Source of the DNA: Nectonema munidae
Lineage: Eukaryota > Nematomorpha > Nectonematoida > Nectonematidae
Length of the DNA stretch: 64,000 bases
Assembly: GCA_030549495.1 (NCBI GenBank)
Contig: JAUIRK010001021.1
Span: forward strand, 124,001 to 188,000
Direction of reading: 5' to 3'
Each line of letters opens with the position of its first letter. Positions within the stretch are counted from its first letter, which is position 1. The translations under genes were made by a program, and so were the position numbers. Below are positions 14,201-26,140 of the stretch, piece after piece. The notes beneath the pieces are model-generated. The model searched no databases, was not told the origin of the DNA, and saw only the letters and a program-made list of their open reading frames with translations.

Positions 14201-16199
14201 ATAGGAACATTGGTCGTAAATGGGTTAAACTGACAGATTCATTTCCACTACTTACACGCATGCCTTACAATCACTTGTTCCTTTTGTGACAACATAAAAT
14301 TGTTAATCAGGATTCTTAAGTTTTATGAAGACAAAGTCTAGAAACAGATTCAAAGCAGACCACGATATGCCGGGAGCATTAACATCAACTTCCCCTCGTA
14401 TAAAAATGAGTTTGTAGAATTGCTAAATCAGAAGAGCTCCCATTAGTATCGGTTTCGGTCTTCATACTTAGTGCACTTTTTTTGTTATATATAACTTTTA
14501 AAAAAAAAATTTGGACAAGTAACTTTACAATTTTTATGCTAAACTGAAACTTTATCGTGTTCCTATGATACAAATGTATATCGCTATTATTATGCAGAAC
14601 CAATAAAAAAATGTTATATTTGACTATGACCTTTTTTGGTACCGTTGGAATATTTATGTATGAAAATAAAGGGGGTAGAAAATTTTTTATTATAACAAAG
14701 GACTCACTTAGCCTCCTCAAAGAAAAATTTTTCCTTGATCGTTCATAAAGGTGATTATTTTTTTTTACCAGTTATCCAGAGGTGAATATATATTTATATA
14801 TATATCTCTAACCTGTATACTACGATGGTTTCTATTCCATGTACAAACGACTAGGAAGACAATGTTTAACTTTCTGTTCATATTTTGCTAGATGTAAGAT
14901 TTTATATACTTCATTCGGGAAGACGATGCTACATAAGTCATTACCTATATACCTGTATACTACGATAGTTCATCCCCAACCTGTATACTGCGATGGTTCA
15001 TCTCCAATCTGTCATTTCATATTTTGTTAGATGTAAGATTTGATATACCTCATTCGGGGAGACGATGTTACATATGTTATTACCTATATTTTTGCATTTT
15101 TTTCACGATAATAAATAATCTGTCAAATAATCAAAATAAAATTCTGTAATCAAAGAATCAAAAAATATTCTCTAAAAAATCAAAAAATATGACTTTCTGT
15201 TCAAAATTTGCTAGATGTAAGATTTAATATACCTCATACGATGTTACAAAAGTTATTACCTATATTTTTGCAATTGCACGATATTAAATAATATATTTGT
15301 CAAATAATCAAAATAAAACTATGTAATCAAAGAATCGAAAAATATTCTGTTTATTTTTAGTAAACATATGGAGTGGCCCTCCGTTAGCCAAAGTGACTAG
15401 TGAGAGTTGGCGTTAAATTTATCATGTTTTAAGTACTTGAAATTGGAGTCGGAGTAGAATTTTAGTAAGTTTTGAGAAAAACATAACATTTTCAAATTAT
15501 TTGAAAAAAAATAATATTTCTAAAAGTTTTGCCAATATTGCGAATTATTTCAGCTAATTTAACTCAAAATAATTAAATAAAAAGGTAAAAAAAATAATTT
15601 CTATTATGAATAGTTTAAAACATTGAAATAAAGCACATTCATTTTTATTTTTTTTAAAAAAAGGTTATTTGGGAAAGTTTTGAGAAGATTTGGATTCATT
15701 TTGTTATAAAGCCACTCTATAATTTTGTTTCTTTCACTTACACACCTTTACGGTCTTGAGAGTTACCCATTTTTGGGGGGAACACGTAAAATGAGAAAAA
15801 AAATTCAAAAAAAAGAACTTGAGAGCATGGGCCTTCAACAACATCGATTATAATGAGAGCACCATCGGACAGCTTTATCGCACTGCCCACTTCAGAGCTG
15901 AAATCAACATGACCTGGCGAATCGAGTAGGTTGATAACAAAAATTTCACTGCTGCTATCGTCCGCTTTACAGCCCTTGTACGTGAGGGTTATTCCAGAAG
16001 CTTTGATCGTTATGCCACGCTTTTGTTCTTCTTCGGTGTTGTCCATGAAACGAAGCTTTCCAACGAGTTTCAACGAGATCAGTCCAACCCCAGAGATTAG
16101 AGAGTCTGCAATGGTTGTCTTGCCATGATCAACGTGTGCCAAAATGCAAATGTTTCTGACTCGCGAAGGAGGTATACGTGATAAATCTTGCAAGTTCAT
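2209..16199 (-). CDS. EFL1: EFL1, elongation factor-like GTPase 1 (N-terminal part, 11 exons, continues off left edge)
   Basis: EFL1 is an EF-2-like GTPase that works with SBDS to evict eIF6 from pre-60S subunits in the cytoplasm. Exons read on the minus strand: 15819-16199, 13049-13186, 11743-11796, 10271-10365, 9268-9391, 8837-8880 (tentative), 4591-4727, 4019-4138, 3741-3959, 2519-2665 and 2209-2469. Reading phase is kept across every junction and gives about 573 residues, roughly half the family length. Exon 1 holds the P-loop AHVDHGKT, the switch RGITI and DSPGH; exon 2 holds NKMD and TVLRQAW. Later exons match EFL1-specific segments such as [19 protein letters not shown] and LARVLSGKV. 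The start ATG at 16199 directly precedes the conserved N-terminus. Donors GTTCTT (exon 1), GTTTAA (exon 6) and GTTAAT (exon 9) are weak. Intron 6 holds a LINE relic, and introns 1 and 3 hold MITEs. The C-terminal EF-2 domains are not in the window. Confidence 0.93.
6360..7900 (+). mobile_element. Decayed non-LTR retrotransposon (LINE) inside EFL1 intron 6
   Basis: Three collinear plus-strand relics suggest one LINE. Near 6377-6460 an open frame contains a C-X2-C-X3-H-X4-C zinc knuckle ([13 protein letters not shown]), as in ORF1/gag proteins. At 6810-7025 an open frame ends in a segment resembling the C-terminus of an AP-endonuclease ([13 protein letters not shown]). At 7408-7460 the reading [11 protein letters not shown] carries the RT catalytic YADD box, followed by a KYLGINIT-like stretch near 7565-7590. 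Stops and frame changes separate the pieces. The boundaries are guesses, and the family (Jockey, CR1 or RTE-like) is not resolved. Confidence 0.5.
10479..10616 (+). mobile_element. 138-bp piggyBac-type MITE, copy 1
   Basis: The unit is bounded by TTAA on both sides and has short inverted ends: TTAACCCATTTACGACC at the left and TTAAATGGGTTAA at the right. The interior (CATCTTCGTCTGC and related) is shared with the other three copies in the window. TTAA boundaries are the hallmark of piggyBac targeting. It lies in EFL1 intron 3. Confidence 0.82.
10613..10749 (+). mobile_element. 137-bp piggyBac-type MITE, copy 2 (tandem with copy 1)
   Basis: A second copy in the same orientation starts at the TTAA that ends copy 1, so the two share one target tetranucleotide. 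It diverges from copy 1 at several positions (CATTTGGGAAC in place of TATTTTGGAAC), so it is not a fresh duplication. Confidence 0.82.
14091..14228 (-). mobile_element. 138-bp piggyBac-type MITE, copy 3 (inverted)
   Basis: This is the reverse complement of copies 1 and 2, with TTAA at both ends and the conserved CAGACGATTTATATTC interior. It lies in EFL1 intron 1. Confidence 0.82.
14800..15360. repeat. Degenerate tandem repeat, three units of about 140-180 bp
   Basis: A core reading GCTAGATGTAAGATTT, followed by a CTCATTCGGG-type segment and a GACGATGTTACATA-type segment, recurs at about 14888, 15028 and 15211. A second short motif, CCTGTATACTACGAT, occurs near 14812, 14951 and 14981. The block lies within EFL1 intron 1. 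No coding sense is seen. Confidence 0.7.
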
Positions 16200-17400
16200 T
16201 TTGCTTTATCAACTTAAAAAACATTAAAATATCGTTCTAAAAGTACGAGATGTGGGTCTAGCAACGACCATAAAAATTCATATTCGTGAAAAAAAAATAA
16301 AATAATGTGTTATTTCGATGAAGAGAAATAAATCTAAGAGAAAATAAAAAAAAAGTTAACATTATAAGCTGAATAGAAATGATGTAGAAATGTAAGAAGT
16401 GCACTTCTTGACAATTTAGGAGTAAATACTATGCCCAAATAATTCAGGCTCTCTACAAATTGCATCTTTTATTATAACGCATTGCTTATTAACTCATCCT
16501 AGTTAACACATCCTTTTATTGATCTAAAATGTAGCTCTTCTAGAAAATTAATACTTACTTCCATTAAAGGTGCCATTTGTCTGCTTGACAAATTCAAATA
16601 GCATTCCCTGTATCTTTTCAAGAAATCATTGTCAGAACATAGAAATTCCTTTCATTTTTAAACTCTCTAGTATTTTTAATTAATACCGTGTTCACTAAAA
16701 AAAACTTATATACCTTCAAATTGCAAGATTCACTTTTGTATATTTACTTACAATTCTTTAACTTTAATAATGCTTATAAAAATGATAACAAAGGAACATG
16801 TATAATTAGCGTAAAACCAACAACAAAAATAACCTCATTATAAATAAATTACTTGTTCTTTACGTTGATCAGAATTAAAAGTTACATAAATTAAAAACAT
16901 ATGTGTATATACAACAACAGGTATGCACTAATACAGCAAAAGATTATATCAACCTCTAATAGTGTCTATCTTTCATGAAAAATAGATATTGGAATCAGAG
17001 TTTTGAAGTTGGAATAGGAAATCTCAAAGGATAGGAGTTTGGGTTGGTATTTCGGACTCGGGGTTGGATTTGGGGACTAAGAAAATTTGAGACAACCGCC
17101 CATAATTTTATTCACTATATAACCAAGTATACATTATGAAAAATTATTTGACAAAAAATAAATCATTTCAAAAATAGAGTTTTATTGATCTCAAAGAGTT
17201 TCATTATTCCAAGTGCACGAGTGTTATAAAGGTCGACATAACTTTTTTACCAAGTTTTATATCAATGACCATACTCTCTTTTCCTAAAATATGTTTTCCA
17301 AAACTGTAATTTTGTTATAAATTTAATACGGGTAACTTTTTCGAACATTACAAAATTAAAAATTCTCAATTTGATAAAAAAAAAACCCTTTTTAAAATTT
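16200..17400. other. Intergenic stretch upstream of EFL1
   Basis: No gene is supported. This should contain the EFL1 promoter and 5' leader, but no clear core promoter motif stands out in such AT-rich sequence. The stretch 16985-17085 is rich in GGAGT/GGGTTGG-like words, a weak simple-sequence pattern also seen near 11120-11200 and 15425-15450. Confidence 0.4.
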
Positions 17401-17419
17401 TACTGTAAGAGGGATTTGA

Positions 17420-18210
17420 TAAAAGATGCATAGTGACTAAATTATCAATACACCTTGAATGGATCCATGCATACAAAATGATCAATACATTATATATAAA
17501 TGATCCATACGAGCTAAATGATCCTAGCCTTAAAAACTCATGGGGGAGTCTACTCCGTGCGCATTTTGTAAGTTCAGTTACGTCGATTTTGCATTTGATG
17601 ATTACCAACTTGCATAAATAAGTAGATCTCTTATGCAAATCCACATCCCTAACATCACAACATATCTTAACCCCCGCCTTCCCTCTATTCACTTTTGAAA
17701 CATCCATAAATAACTCAATCACAAATGAATGGCTTTACTCAAACAATACCACCCCCTTATCACAATTTGCACTAAATAAAAACATTACTCTTCCCGCAAC
17801 ATAATAAGGTGGTTCACCTCACATTGCCCGTGTTATGCCTACTTCTATCATTTTAATTTGCACTCTAACCCTTTTTGCAGATTTGGCTGCCCTGATATTG
17901 AAACTCCAATTCACATTATTCTCTATAATTCTCCAATATTTTCATCAGAACGAAACAAACTCATTGAAAAAGCACATTTACATTTTCAAGATCCTCCCTC
18001 CTCTCTACTAAACTTCTTATCATACCCCAAAATCATTCACTACCTCTCTCTTTTCCATAATACAATAGAACCACTCCTCTCTACCCACCAACACTTAACT
18101 CCACCCTTATCAAACAACATGCAAACATATGTACAACCATACACAAGCAACCTAGATCATACTTTTCACAACACTAATCTTTCTCACTTCTATTTTAGAT
18201 GATAAACCCA
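17420..18210 (+). mobile_element. LINE 3' end: C-terminal zinc-knuckle region of a non-LTR retrotransposon
   Basis: The frame 17858-18202 contains NPFCRFGCPDIETPIHIILY, the C-x3-C ... ET.xHI...C-like motif found at the C-terminus of RT proteins of several LINE clades. Just upstream, with one frame change, WFTSHCPC matches the usual LLTGHxPxxxxL stretch. Farther upstream the frame is broken by stops. The preserved part is only the end of ORF2, so this is a 5'-truncated, decayed copy. Confidence 0.65.
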
Positions 18211-21200
18211 CTTCCCATCCTTACAAATCCCCAAGTTAGCAAATGACGCAAGCATATCAACCTACGTTGGAAAGTGCTTAGGTATCTCCTACCCACTACA
18301 TTCAAATGAATATGAATTACTATTGAATACATTTGTTTTCATATTTATTGATTTAATTTTACAAAATAAAATTTTATCGGTCACTTATTCTAGGGGCAAT
18401 TTATCTTGGGTTGTTTAGTCCTAACTTTTTAGACATTTAATAGATCATCGTTATTTTGGCATTGTAAAAGTTCGCCGGTGTAAATTCAGTTAGAGTTAAA
18501 CTTTTTCTAATAATGATGTATTTGATATTATACTTAGTTATTATTGGTTACTTGTTGTGGATCTTATTGATAACCAAGGTATCATGAGATTTTTATAAAC
18601 AATCTTAAAAGCTCTAAACATTCCGTGTTCTTTTTTAATATGAATATACAATTAAAAATTTTTTTATATCATTAAATCAGGGCTTGTTTCATTTAAAAGT
18701 AATTTCAATTGCAGTGATAGTAAAAAAAAATTTTTGCCGGTAATATGATGTTATTCTTGACTAATTTATGGAGATAAATAACTAGAAAAGTGTTGCGACT
18801 TTTTACACAATTAAAAACAAATACATTCAAATAAACAAAAATAAACCCTAACCGAAATAGCAAATTAATATAATTTGAATCAAAGAACCGCATGTTTTTT
18901 TAGCTTAAAAAACCCTTTTGCAATAATAGTACACATTAGTTTTTGTTTTATCATTTCCTTTTTTTAATGTTTTTTCTTATGTTTACGTTTTCCTTCTACG
19001 AACCTCCCCTCACCTTTTTATTATTAAATTAATTAAATTTACAGAAATATGAAACAAAGACTAATGGGTAATGTTAAATTGTTGATTTTAAGAAAGAGGC
19101 TCAATGGTTGTAAGCAGTAATTCAAATTTTTTGTCAGCCTGTTCTGTTACAAAAAAGACAAATTTGTCAGCAAATAAACTGATCAATTATGATTATTTCA
19201 CAATAAAATTTTAGAATAATGGTTAAACAAGCATCATTATGATGATGATGTGGGTGCTTATTTTACTGTACGGTCTGTACTATATAGATAAATAAATATT
19301 TTACTGTTCGCCGAACTCAGAAAATTCCGTGAGACGGTTCTAACGAACCGATGCGAACCGGCTGAATCTCACTACTGGTTGTAAAGGTATACCTCTCAGC
19401 TTAACAGTTGAGGATCAGTTCGATCCCCAAAGCTCCTGACTCTCAAAGACAAAACCAGACAACTGTGATTAACCATCTTTAAGCCTAATGTTGACATATA
19501 GCCTTACAGCTGAAAGTGATTTGACATCCAACCAACCTATCAACAAAGAAAGAGCTATTTTATCTCTAATAAATTTTCATTTTTAAAATTATCTACAATT
19601 TTTTTTTTATTTGAGTTTTTTGGTTAAGAAATGCATCCATAGAAAAGTATCCGAGTTTTAACACATAGGCCGAACTTTTTAAAACGTCCAGTAGGCTTAA
19701 CCGGTTTTCTGAGGAACCAGTTGGGAAAAGTTATACTATATAAATGCTATGTGTAGTTTCGATGCCATTAATGAATGAAATTGTTAAAATTTGATATTAA
19801 GAAACATGTAATTTTATAAATAAGAACCTACCTTAGCGACCACTGAATTTAGGGGCTGCGTGTCTTGAGTAATCTAAATTTCTTCAACGCTTGACAAATC
19901 CCATGTTAAACGCCTTATTTAAGAGACTCATTGTCTTATGCCACCAAGGACCTTGTTTTTCGACCCTATTCAAGGATAAAATCCTGAATTCAAGGACCTA
20001 ATTTTGCAAAAATGGAAGTAAAAGTGATAATCAATTTAAATTTATATTGTTCTTGCGTTATCCTTATCTAAATGCATGTCTATATGTAGTATGTGTACAG
20101 TAAAACATCCACCCTAGTCCTAGTGACTCAACCCAATAAGATTTAAAATAAAGACGTTTAGGTTGAGAAATAAAGCATCCTTTGAATGATCTCATAGTAC
20201 AGGTTTGACTGTATTTAAAAATTAAAAATACATTAATATTTAGAAGCAAATATTATTGTTAAACTTCATAAAGTAAAGATAAATGCCCATTTGGGGTCAG
20301 ACTAAAGTAAGCCGCAGACAAAAAGCATCATAAAATGAAAACTACCTGAAATATTCAGTACACAAGTTTGAAAATATACTAAATTCGAGTTTTTAAATCC
20401 AAAAAAAAATTATATTAAAAAATGATTTAAAACTTTCACTCCATATGCAATTTAATTCAAAAAATAAAATTTAGCAGTCATTTTATAGAGTTGCACTATT
20501 TTTTTGCATACCAAAAAAAAATGGAAAATTAAAAATTATTATAACATTTTAAATTTAAAGGATAGGGTCAAAAAATTTTTAAAAAATTAAATTTTAATGT
20601 CTTTTCATCTCAATAGAAGGTTATTCCAATATTTTCAAAAAATAACATTCGATTGAATGGTTATAAAGTTATTATGAGTGCATAGCAATATCACGAGAAA
20701 AATATATAACAATACACGAATGCCAGATTTTAAGTATTTATCTAATACCTTTTTAATTTTAAGTCTTTTTTGTAAATAAGGTATATATTTATTTCATCTC
20801 TTCCTTAATGGGGAAATCTAAATTTATTTCTACATTAATTTAATTATAAAAAATTTAATAATAAAAGAAATTTAATTTTCTTTTAATTATTCAATCATGT
20901 GGCCACAACCTATCTTGGTTTGTTCACTTTTTTAAATAAATCCTTTAAATCCTTTCTAGCAAGCTATATAGAAGACAAATTTTTGAGTTTAGTAAAGTGG
21001 AGTCTGAATTAAATTCTAAAAAAATAGAAAATGAAAAATTTATTAAAAACAAACGTATTCCTAGACTCACCTTAAAAATATTCCAAATTTTCTTGATATG
21101 GACACTATAAATGATTTCAAAGGTGAAATGGGGCAAAAAAACACATTTTCAAAAAATTTATTTCCTATAATACTTTATATCCTATATTACTTTGCTGAAA

Positions 21201-21256
21201 AGCATGAAATACTTCTGTATAAAAACCTATAGAAATCTCATATTATACATACACAT
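18211..21256. other. Gene-free stretch with TE debris and a possible tRNA-derived SINE
   Basis: No host gene is supported. At 19330-19378 the sequence ends in CTGAATCTCACTACTG, whose reverse complement resembles a hAT terminal repeat; no partner end was found. At 19380-19440 there is a B-box-like GTTCGATCCCC preceded by a hairpin that could be an anticodon arm, which suggests a tRNA-derived SINE. The rest is AT-rich and unassigned. Confidence 0.4.
19380..19440 (+). repeat. Possible tRNA-derived SINE head
   Basis: GATCAGTTCGATCCCC fits a Pol III B box. The preceding CTCAGCTTAACAGTTGAG can fold as an anticodon-like arm. No intact A box or acceptor stem was found, so this is not called as a tRNA gene. 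Confidence 0.35.
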
Positions 21257-22440
21257 TAGAGGTGTACCGAATATTCGGTAACTATTCGTTATTCGGCCTA
21301 TTCGGTCATTTTTCTCACTATTAGGCCTTTTTGTGGACTATTCGGTACCGAATAATTTTATATTATACGGGTATTTTACCACCCCCATGTGGCTCACCAG
21401 GCTACTTAAATGGCTATAGCTATACCTTAATGGCTTTTTTGAACAACTTTATTAATTAAATGCAAACAAGAATATGAACACAAATAAAACATAAGAATAT
21501 GAAAGAAAAAATGAAAAAGTATATGGCTAATGCAAACATGAATATGAACACAAAAAGTAAATACGGTGATTACTAAGCTATTGCTTAATACCTAGTCAGA
21601 AGACTCATTAGTCAGTACTGTACTTATATTGATAAATTTTGACATTCAAAGTTGTTAGGGATCCACTGTGCTGTTAAGCTTATGAACGGAAAGTTTGCTG
21701 TAGTTGCAGTCCATATATCTGTTGTTAAATAAATAAAATTTGCTGTTAGTACCTCAGCTTCAACTTTCTTAAATAGCTGATTATATATATTTGGGACAAT
21801 CTTATCAGAAAAATATCTCCTACGTGGAATACTATATTTAGGGCAAATTTTTTCATAAGGCGTTTGAAACCTTATAGTGTGTAGGTTGTTTGATGCGCCT
21901 TACATACATAAGCCACCTATGCTGGTTTACAGGCAACTACACGTTTAAAACCTTCATTTTCAACAACTGAAAATGGCTGTGTATCTACAGCAATTATCTC
22001 TAATTAATTTGTGAAGTTCAACAGCTCTATGGTTATTTATGATCCATATTTTCTTTCTCTCCGGAGAGAGAGATTTTTTGCAATCCTTCCCTCTCTTGAA
22101 ACCTTATCATTGCATAAATTACACAAACAGTATGTTGGATCATTTTCACGAGGCTTAAAATATTTCCATACGACACTGCGACTTTGAAAATTCAAACTAT
22201 AATTGTATTTCTAATTATGAATATTATATAATGAACAATCGTTATAATTGCTAGGTAAGAGTTTCTAAAAAGATAAAAATAAAATATACAATTAATATAA
22301 ACATAAAAATGGCTAAAACAACATAAAACATATAGACATAAAAGAATATTATGTGTATTCGGCCGAATATTCGGCCATTACCGAATAGTATGCAGCCGAA
22401 TATTTAGTATTCGGCAAAAATGCTGTTCGGTGCATCTCTA
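21257..22440 (-). mobile_element. hAT transposon deletion derivative with perfect 8-bp target duplication
   Basis: The element starts TAGAGGTGTACCGAATATTC and ends ATGCTGTTCGGTGCATCTCTA-type sequence, an inverted match. Both ends are flanked by ATACACAT, an exact 8-bp duplication as expected for hAT. The interior read on the minus strand is a broken transposase: a BED-finger-like segment (WKYFKPRENDPTYCLCNLC) near 22060-22165, then AVDTQPFSVVENEGFKRVV near 21945-22005 with stops and frame changes. At 1184 bp it is far shorter than an autonomous hAT, so it is non-autonomous. Confidence 0.88.
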
Positions 22441-22610
22441 ATACACATACACCAGCATTTATATAAGATTATTGTGTACAATTTTTGCTTATTTATTTTT
22501 CCTTTAAAAAGTGCATGGGGCAAAATCAAAAATTTTAAGGGGGGGGGGGGCAAGATTAATACAGGGGGGGGGGGCACGTGCCCCAAAATTATATAGGTAG
22601 CGCGGGCACT
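22441..22610. repeat. Poly-G MITE-like segment next to the hAT element
   Basis: Two G tracts (about 22541-22552 and 22565-22574) lie close to CACGTGCCCC and are followed by TAGCGCGGGCACTG, which looks like a hAT-type terminus. The left boundary could not be placed, so the element assignment is uncertain. Confidence 0.4.
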
Positions 22611-23858
22611 GTGTTGTTGATATATTTAGTAGAAGGAGGCTTTTTATAGGGTGGAAAAATCTGCCATATGGAGATGAAGTAATAGGGCGTTTCTATTATG
22701 TTACAATCAAACACCAGTATGGGCTTTCGCTTACTTTGATTCGTTAGAGTAATGTTCAACATGCACAGGGACCCAATAGTCAGTTCATAATAAAAAGTAT
22801 TTCTTAAGAAGAATAAGAAGAAATTTTTAATAACATAAATCTGAATCATTTAAAAGAAAGAAATAGAAAATTATTTTTCTTTATGTCTTAGAATAAAAAA
22901 ATGCTCAAAATGTAACTAGTCACTGCTGACGTGTGGCAGCACTTAGGTACGGGCAATTTTATCTTATATTTTTAGTTTATTTACACATTTTTTTCTCATT
23001 TTTTAAATTTATCTAAATGTGTTTAGCTCCAAGCATTATTATTTTTTACGGATTAATTTAATTTCTTTTAAATAAAAAGTAACATTTTTTTTATTTTAGA
23101 ATTAAGTAATAAATGGTGGTTAGATTGTAAGTACTCAAATAAATATAAAATTAATTGTAACATTGGAAAAAAATCTAAAAATTGCTAACTCTTCCTCCTG
23201 AATTTCTAAGATGGTTAACAAGTAACTGCATATGTAAGAAATTTTTATATATGATAAAAAAAATCTACACATTCACTCTGCCGTTTTTGTTGTGAAAAAA
23301 TTGAAGATACTAATTATTTAATAAATGTGAGAAAACTCAATTTTTGATAGGAAACTTTATTGCAAATTGTTTGAAATAACGCGGATTTATTATTATTAAA
23401 TGACTTAATAAAATTTTTATAAAATCTCAACTTATTAAACACCTATCAATGTTAATCAAACATATTGAAAAACTGCTTAATTTAAATTCCACCTAAATTT
23501 ATTTCTTCCTTTTTTTGTTTTTAATTTTTTATTTAAATCGTCACTCCTCACTTTCAAAGTTTATACAAGGCAACTATTTTAAACATCTTTTTTCAATCAA
23601 TTATTGAAGCTTTATGCCAGCTTTCGAGTCCTCAGTGACTTACAAGCTTTGTAAATCAATTAATACATTAAGGTAATTTATATTAACTATTTTGTCTTAG
23701 TTATTTTTAAGTCATTAGGAGTTCATTTTTTATTATAATTTTTAGACCTCAATTTGTATTCCTAGTTCCATTTTGATTTTAACCTAATTTTTAGAAATTT
23801 GTTGATTCAAAATTATTAATATTATAAAAATTACTTTGTTTAATTGCCATTTATTTGA
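22611..23858. other. AT-rich stretch, nothing recognised
   Basis: No gene or element is supported. The longest open frame (22589-22849, minus) is AT-biased and matches no family I recognise. Composition changes abruptly at about 23870, where the GC-rich retroelement starts. Confidence 0.5.
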
Positions 23859-24659
23859 TTGTTCAATGCTAATGAAATCCCGGAGGGGGATATCACCGGG
23901 CCGGGTTGTATAGTAAAGAGATATGGGGATAGAGGGCAGGTTAATCTTATTACTGCGGCGCCTATCATTTCGGTAAGGGACTGGCCCCTTCAGGCTAGAT
24001 GCCTCAAACAGTTGATCTGTGCCGCACTAAAATCCCGAGCGAGTAGAACAAATCTATGTTGCTCGATATCGTCATGCAACTCCCCAACCACGTTTTGATC
24101 TGGCTATGGTTATGAAATCCTTGGCCCCAACGGCGTTCCAGGTAATGGGATAAGCGGCAGTATCTTCACTATTCTTTAAAATCAAGAATATTTGATATAA
24201 ATGATAAGAGGATATAATCTTCTTTTGATCCTTCAACTTCTTGGTTGTGTTTGGATTTTTGCCTGCTTGTGGCTGTGGCTTTGTGTTTCGACTTTGGCCG
24301 TGGCCTTGTCTTTGCTTTGCCTATTTCTTGACTTTGGCCTTGGCTTTGTTTTTGACTTTGTGTCAGATACGGGCTGCTTATATAGGCAGCTTATAGGCGA
24401 AAGGCGGGAAACCCTACCATTAGTTCTTTAAACCAGCCTGTTCTTACTGATAACTGATTTGTTATCACTGGGGAGAGGTCCGACTAACTGGCACCGTCCC
24501 TTTGATCCAAGAGCCGACACTCCCTTGAAGTGCCTCCTATCCTGTATGTGTTATTCGAGATCTGGGTTTGCTGGAAGTTCTTATTCCAAAATTTGAACAC
24601 TTTGTCCAAGATATCTAACGTTTCCAAGTCCTAGGACTGGAAGGTTATACCATATCTGT

Positions 24660-25560
24660 GTAGGAATTGGCCTTGGCCTACCATTCTAGATGGCTCATAT
24701 GCTGGGTTTTCTTTAGAAGGGATGTATGCAATCCCTTCTCTGAGGTGGTCTAGTTCCTCTCTTTAGGATGTAGCTAGCTACTGATGATACTAGCTGACTT
24801 CTGAGTCCGACTTAATCTGGAACTCTGGATATTTCATGAAAGCCACAGTGATAGGTAATAGTTCTAAATTCGTAATGTCCCAATTGAGGTTTACAATTCC
24901 AATCGAGTTTGCTTTGTTATTAGCAAACCCTAGCCTGGTGAGGGAGGCGTCCACGAAAATCAAACCCTTGGGTGTGCTGGGGTTGAACATCCTCCAGTCA
25001 GAGAAAATGGTATTCCATCCTTCTTTAAGAAGCCTCACCGTATGATGGTCGATGGTTTTCTTCAAGACTCGGAAACCGAGGGAGAAGAATCTTAGTCTGT
25101 GCGTGAGGGTCCCTAGGTAGTAGGTGATAATTCCTAGGATCCTCTGCTTCCATCTGATTGACTGGGCTCATCTCATTAGGGCTGCTTTTACTAGCGCCAC
25201 TAGTGCTTTGACTACCAGGGGCCTATTTTCCCGGAATGCCCATGGTGTGGTCTTTGAGATGGCTTCCAAGAAGATTAGTGACTGTGTTGCTTCAAGAATG
25301 GTTTTTCTTCTGTTAATGACAATCTTACATTCATCTTCCAGGAAATGGACAAATCCGTTTGTCCAGTCATTAGTTATCTGTATCGTGGTGACCAGAATCA
25401 AAAAGTCATTGAGGTAAACTATGATCTTGATCTCCGTTTTTGGATGCCGGCTCAGGAACACTCCTTTTAATGCACTAAGTTTGAACACTGTCAAAATTTC
25501 TTTCCTGAGATGAGAACTGGGGCGTATCCATCCTCCAGGATTCTTCTAACCGATTTCTTC
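24660..25560 (-). pseudogene. Reverse transcriptase-RNase H fragment
   Basis: Minus-strand reading gives GWIRPSSHLRKEI, the start of an RT domain, then jumps to IVYLNDFLI, the YxDD catalytic box with Asn in place of the first Asp. The fingers and palm between these motifs are missing. Next come QSLIFLEAISKT (FLG-like motif), a TGA at about 25154, then IFVDASLTRLGF and ITNLELLP (RNase H DAS and LEL motifs) and finally YIPSKENPAYEPSR, the usual end of RNase H with ADxxSR altered. The order RT-RH is that of DIRS and Gypsy elements; the motif spelling looks more like DIRS to me, at modest confidence. Confidence 0.75.
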
Positions 25561-26140
25561 TTTAAGTCTTGAGGGGGAACAAAGAGTGGGTTAGTGACAG
25601 TGAACGTAGCATTATGGGGCAGATCCAATGACGTGGTGACCTGATGAAATTCTGCTACAATGTGGTCTAGGGTGGCTAAGTCCAGGATGGACTCAATTTG
25701 GGTTTGGGGCTTGCTCGGTTTTCTCTTATCCCCCTTATCTACTTTTGGGTTTTGCCCACGCTCCTGATCGTTCTCAGAGATCGGCTGATTGTCTTTTTCT
25801 TCATTTCTGATAGGAACTTCACTCTCGCTCTCGTATCCTGAGTCGGGATGGTCATTGATGGTTTCTTCGGGGTCCCACGAAGAACCTTCTCTACTCCTCT
25901 GGGGAGTGTAAATTTTTATTGTTTAAATACCAAGCTAAGAAGTCAACCATCTCTTGAGGGGACTGATCCTCTCCGGGTAATAACACATCCAACTCCGAAA
26001 GATTTTTTTGACCCAACAGTGAGGATGGTGGTAAGACCTCGTCCAATTCTTGGTTAGTAAGAAATGCGAATGATTCTTCTACCGTTCCGGTCCCACCAGG
26101 AGAGAGAGGGAGGAAGGAGTCTAACTCCCCTGAAGTGATT
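25491..26140 (-). pseudogene. Gag-like acidic ORFs upstream of the RT
   Basis: One frame runs to a TAG at 25891-25893 and contains ELDEVLPPSSLLGQ and QEMVDFLAWYLNNK. A second frame, shifted by one, continues from about 25915 to a TGA at 25491 and contains DPEETINDHPDSGYESESE and LDLPHNATFTVTNPLFV. Both are acidic and read as one original protein interrupted by a frame change. The position 5' of the RT suggests Gag or a Gag-Pol linker; there is no homology I can name. Confidence 0.5.

Noticed and set aside
15742-15754. A 13-nt micro-exon of EFL1 (ACCGTAAAGGTGT) between a 64-nt mini-intron and a strong GTAAGTG donor
   Set aside because: It would give CSQTVKV, attractive by itself, but the true next exon at 13049-13186 starts TYTVLRQAW directly in phase 0, so the extra residues would duplicate it.
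17366-17722. 118-codon minus-strand frame
   Set aside because: It overlaps the LINE relic on the plus strand and has no recognisable motif.
19380-19440. A tRNA gene
   Set aside because: Only the B-box half looks tRNA-like; no acceptor stem or D arm could be paired.
24201-24431. Plus-strand hydrophobic 76-codon frame
   Set aside because: It is the complement of the basic Gln/Lys-rich stretch of the minus-strand retroelement.
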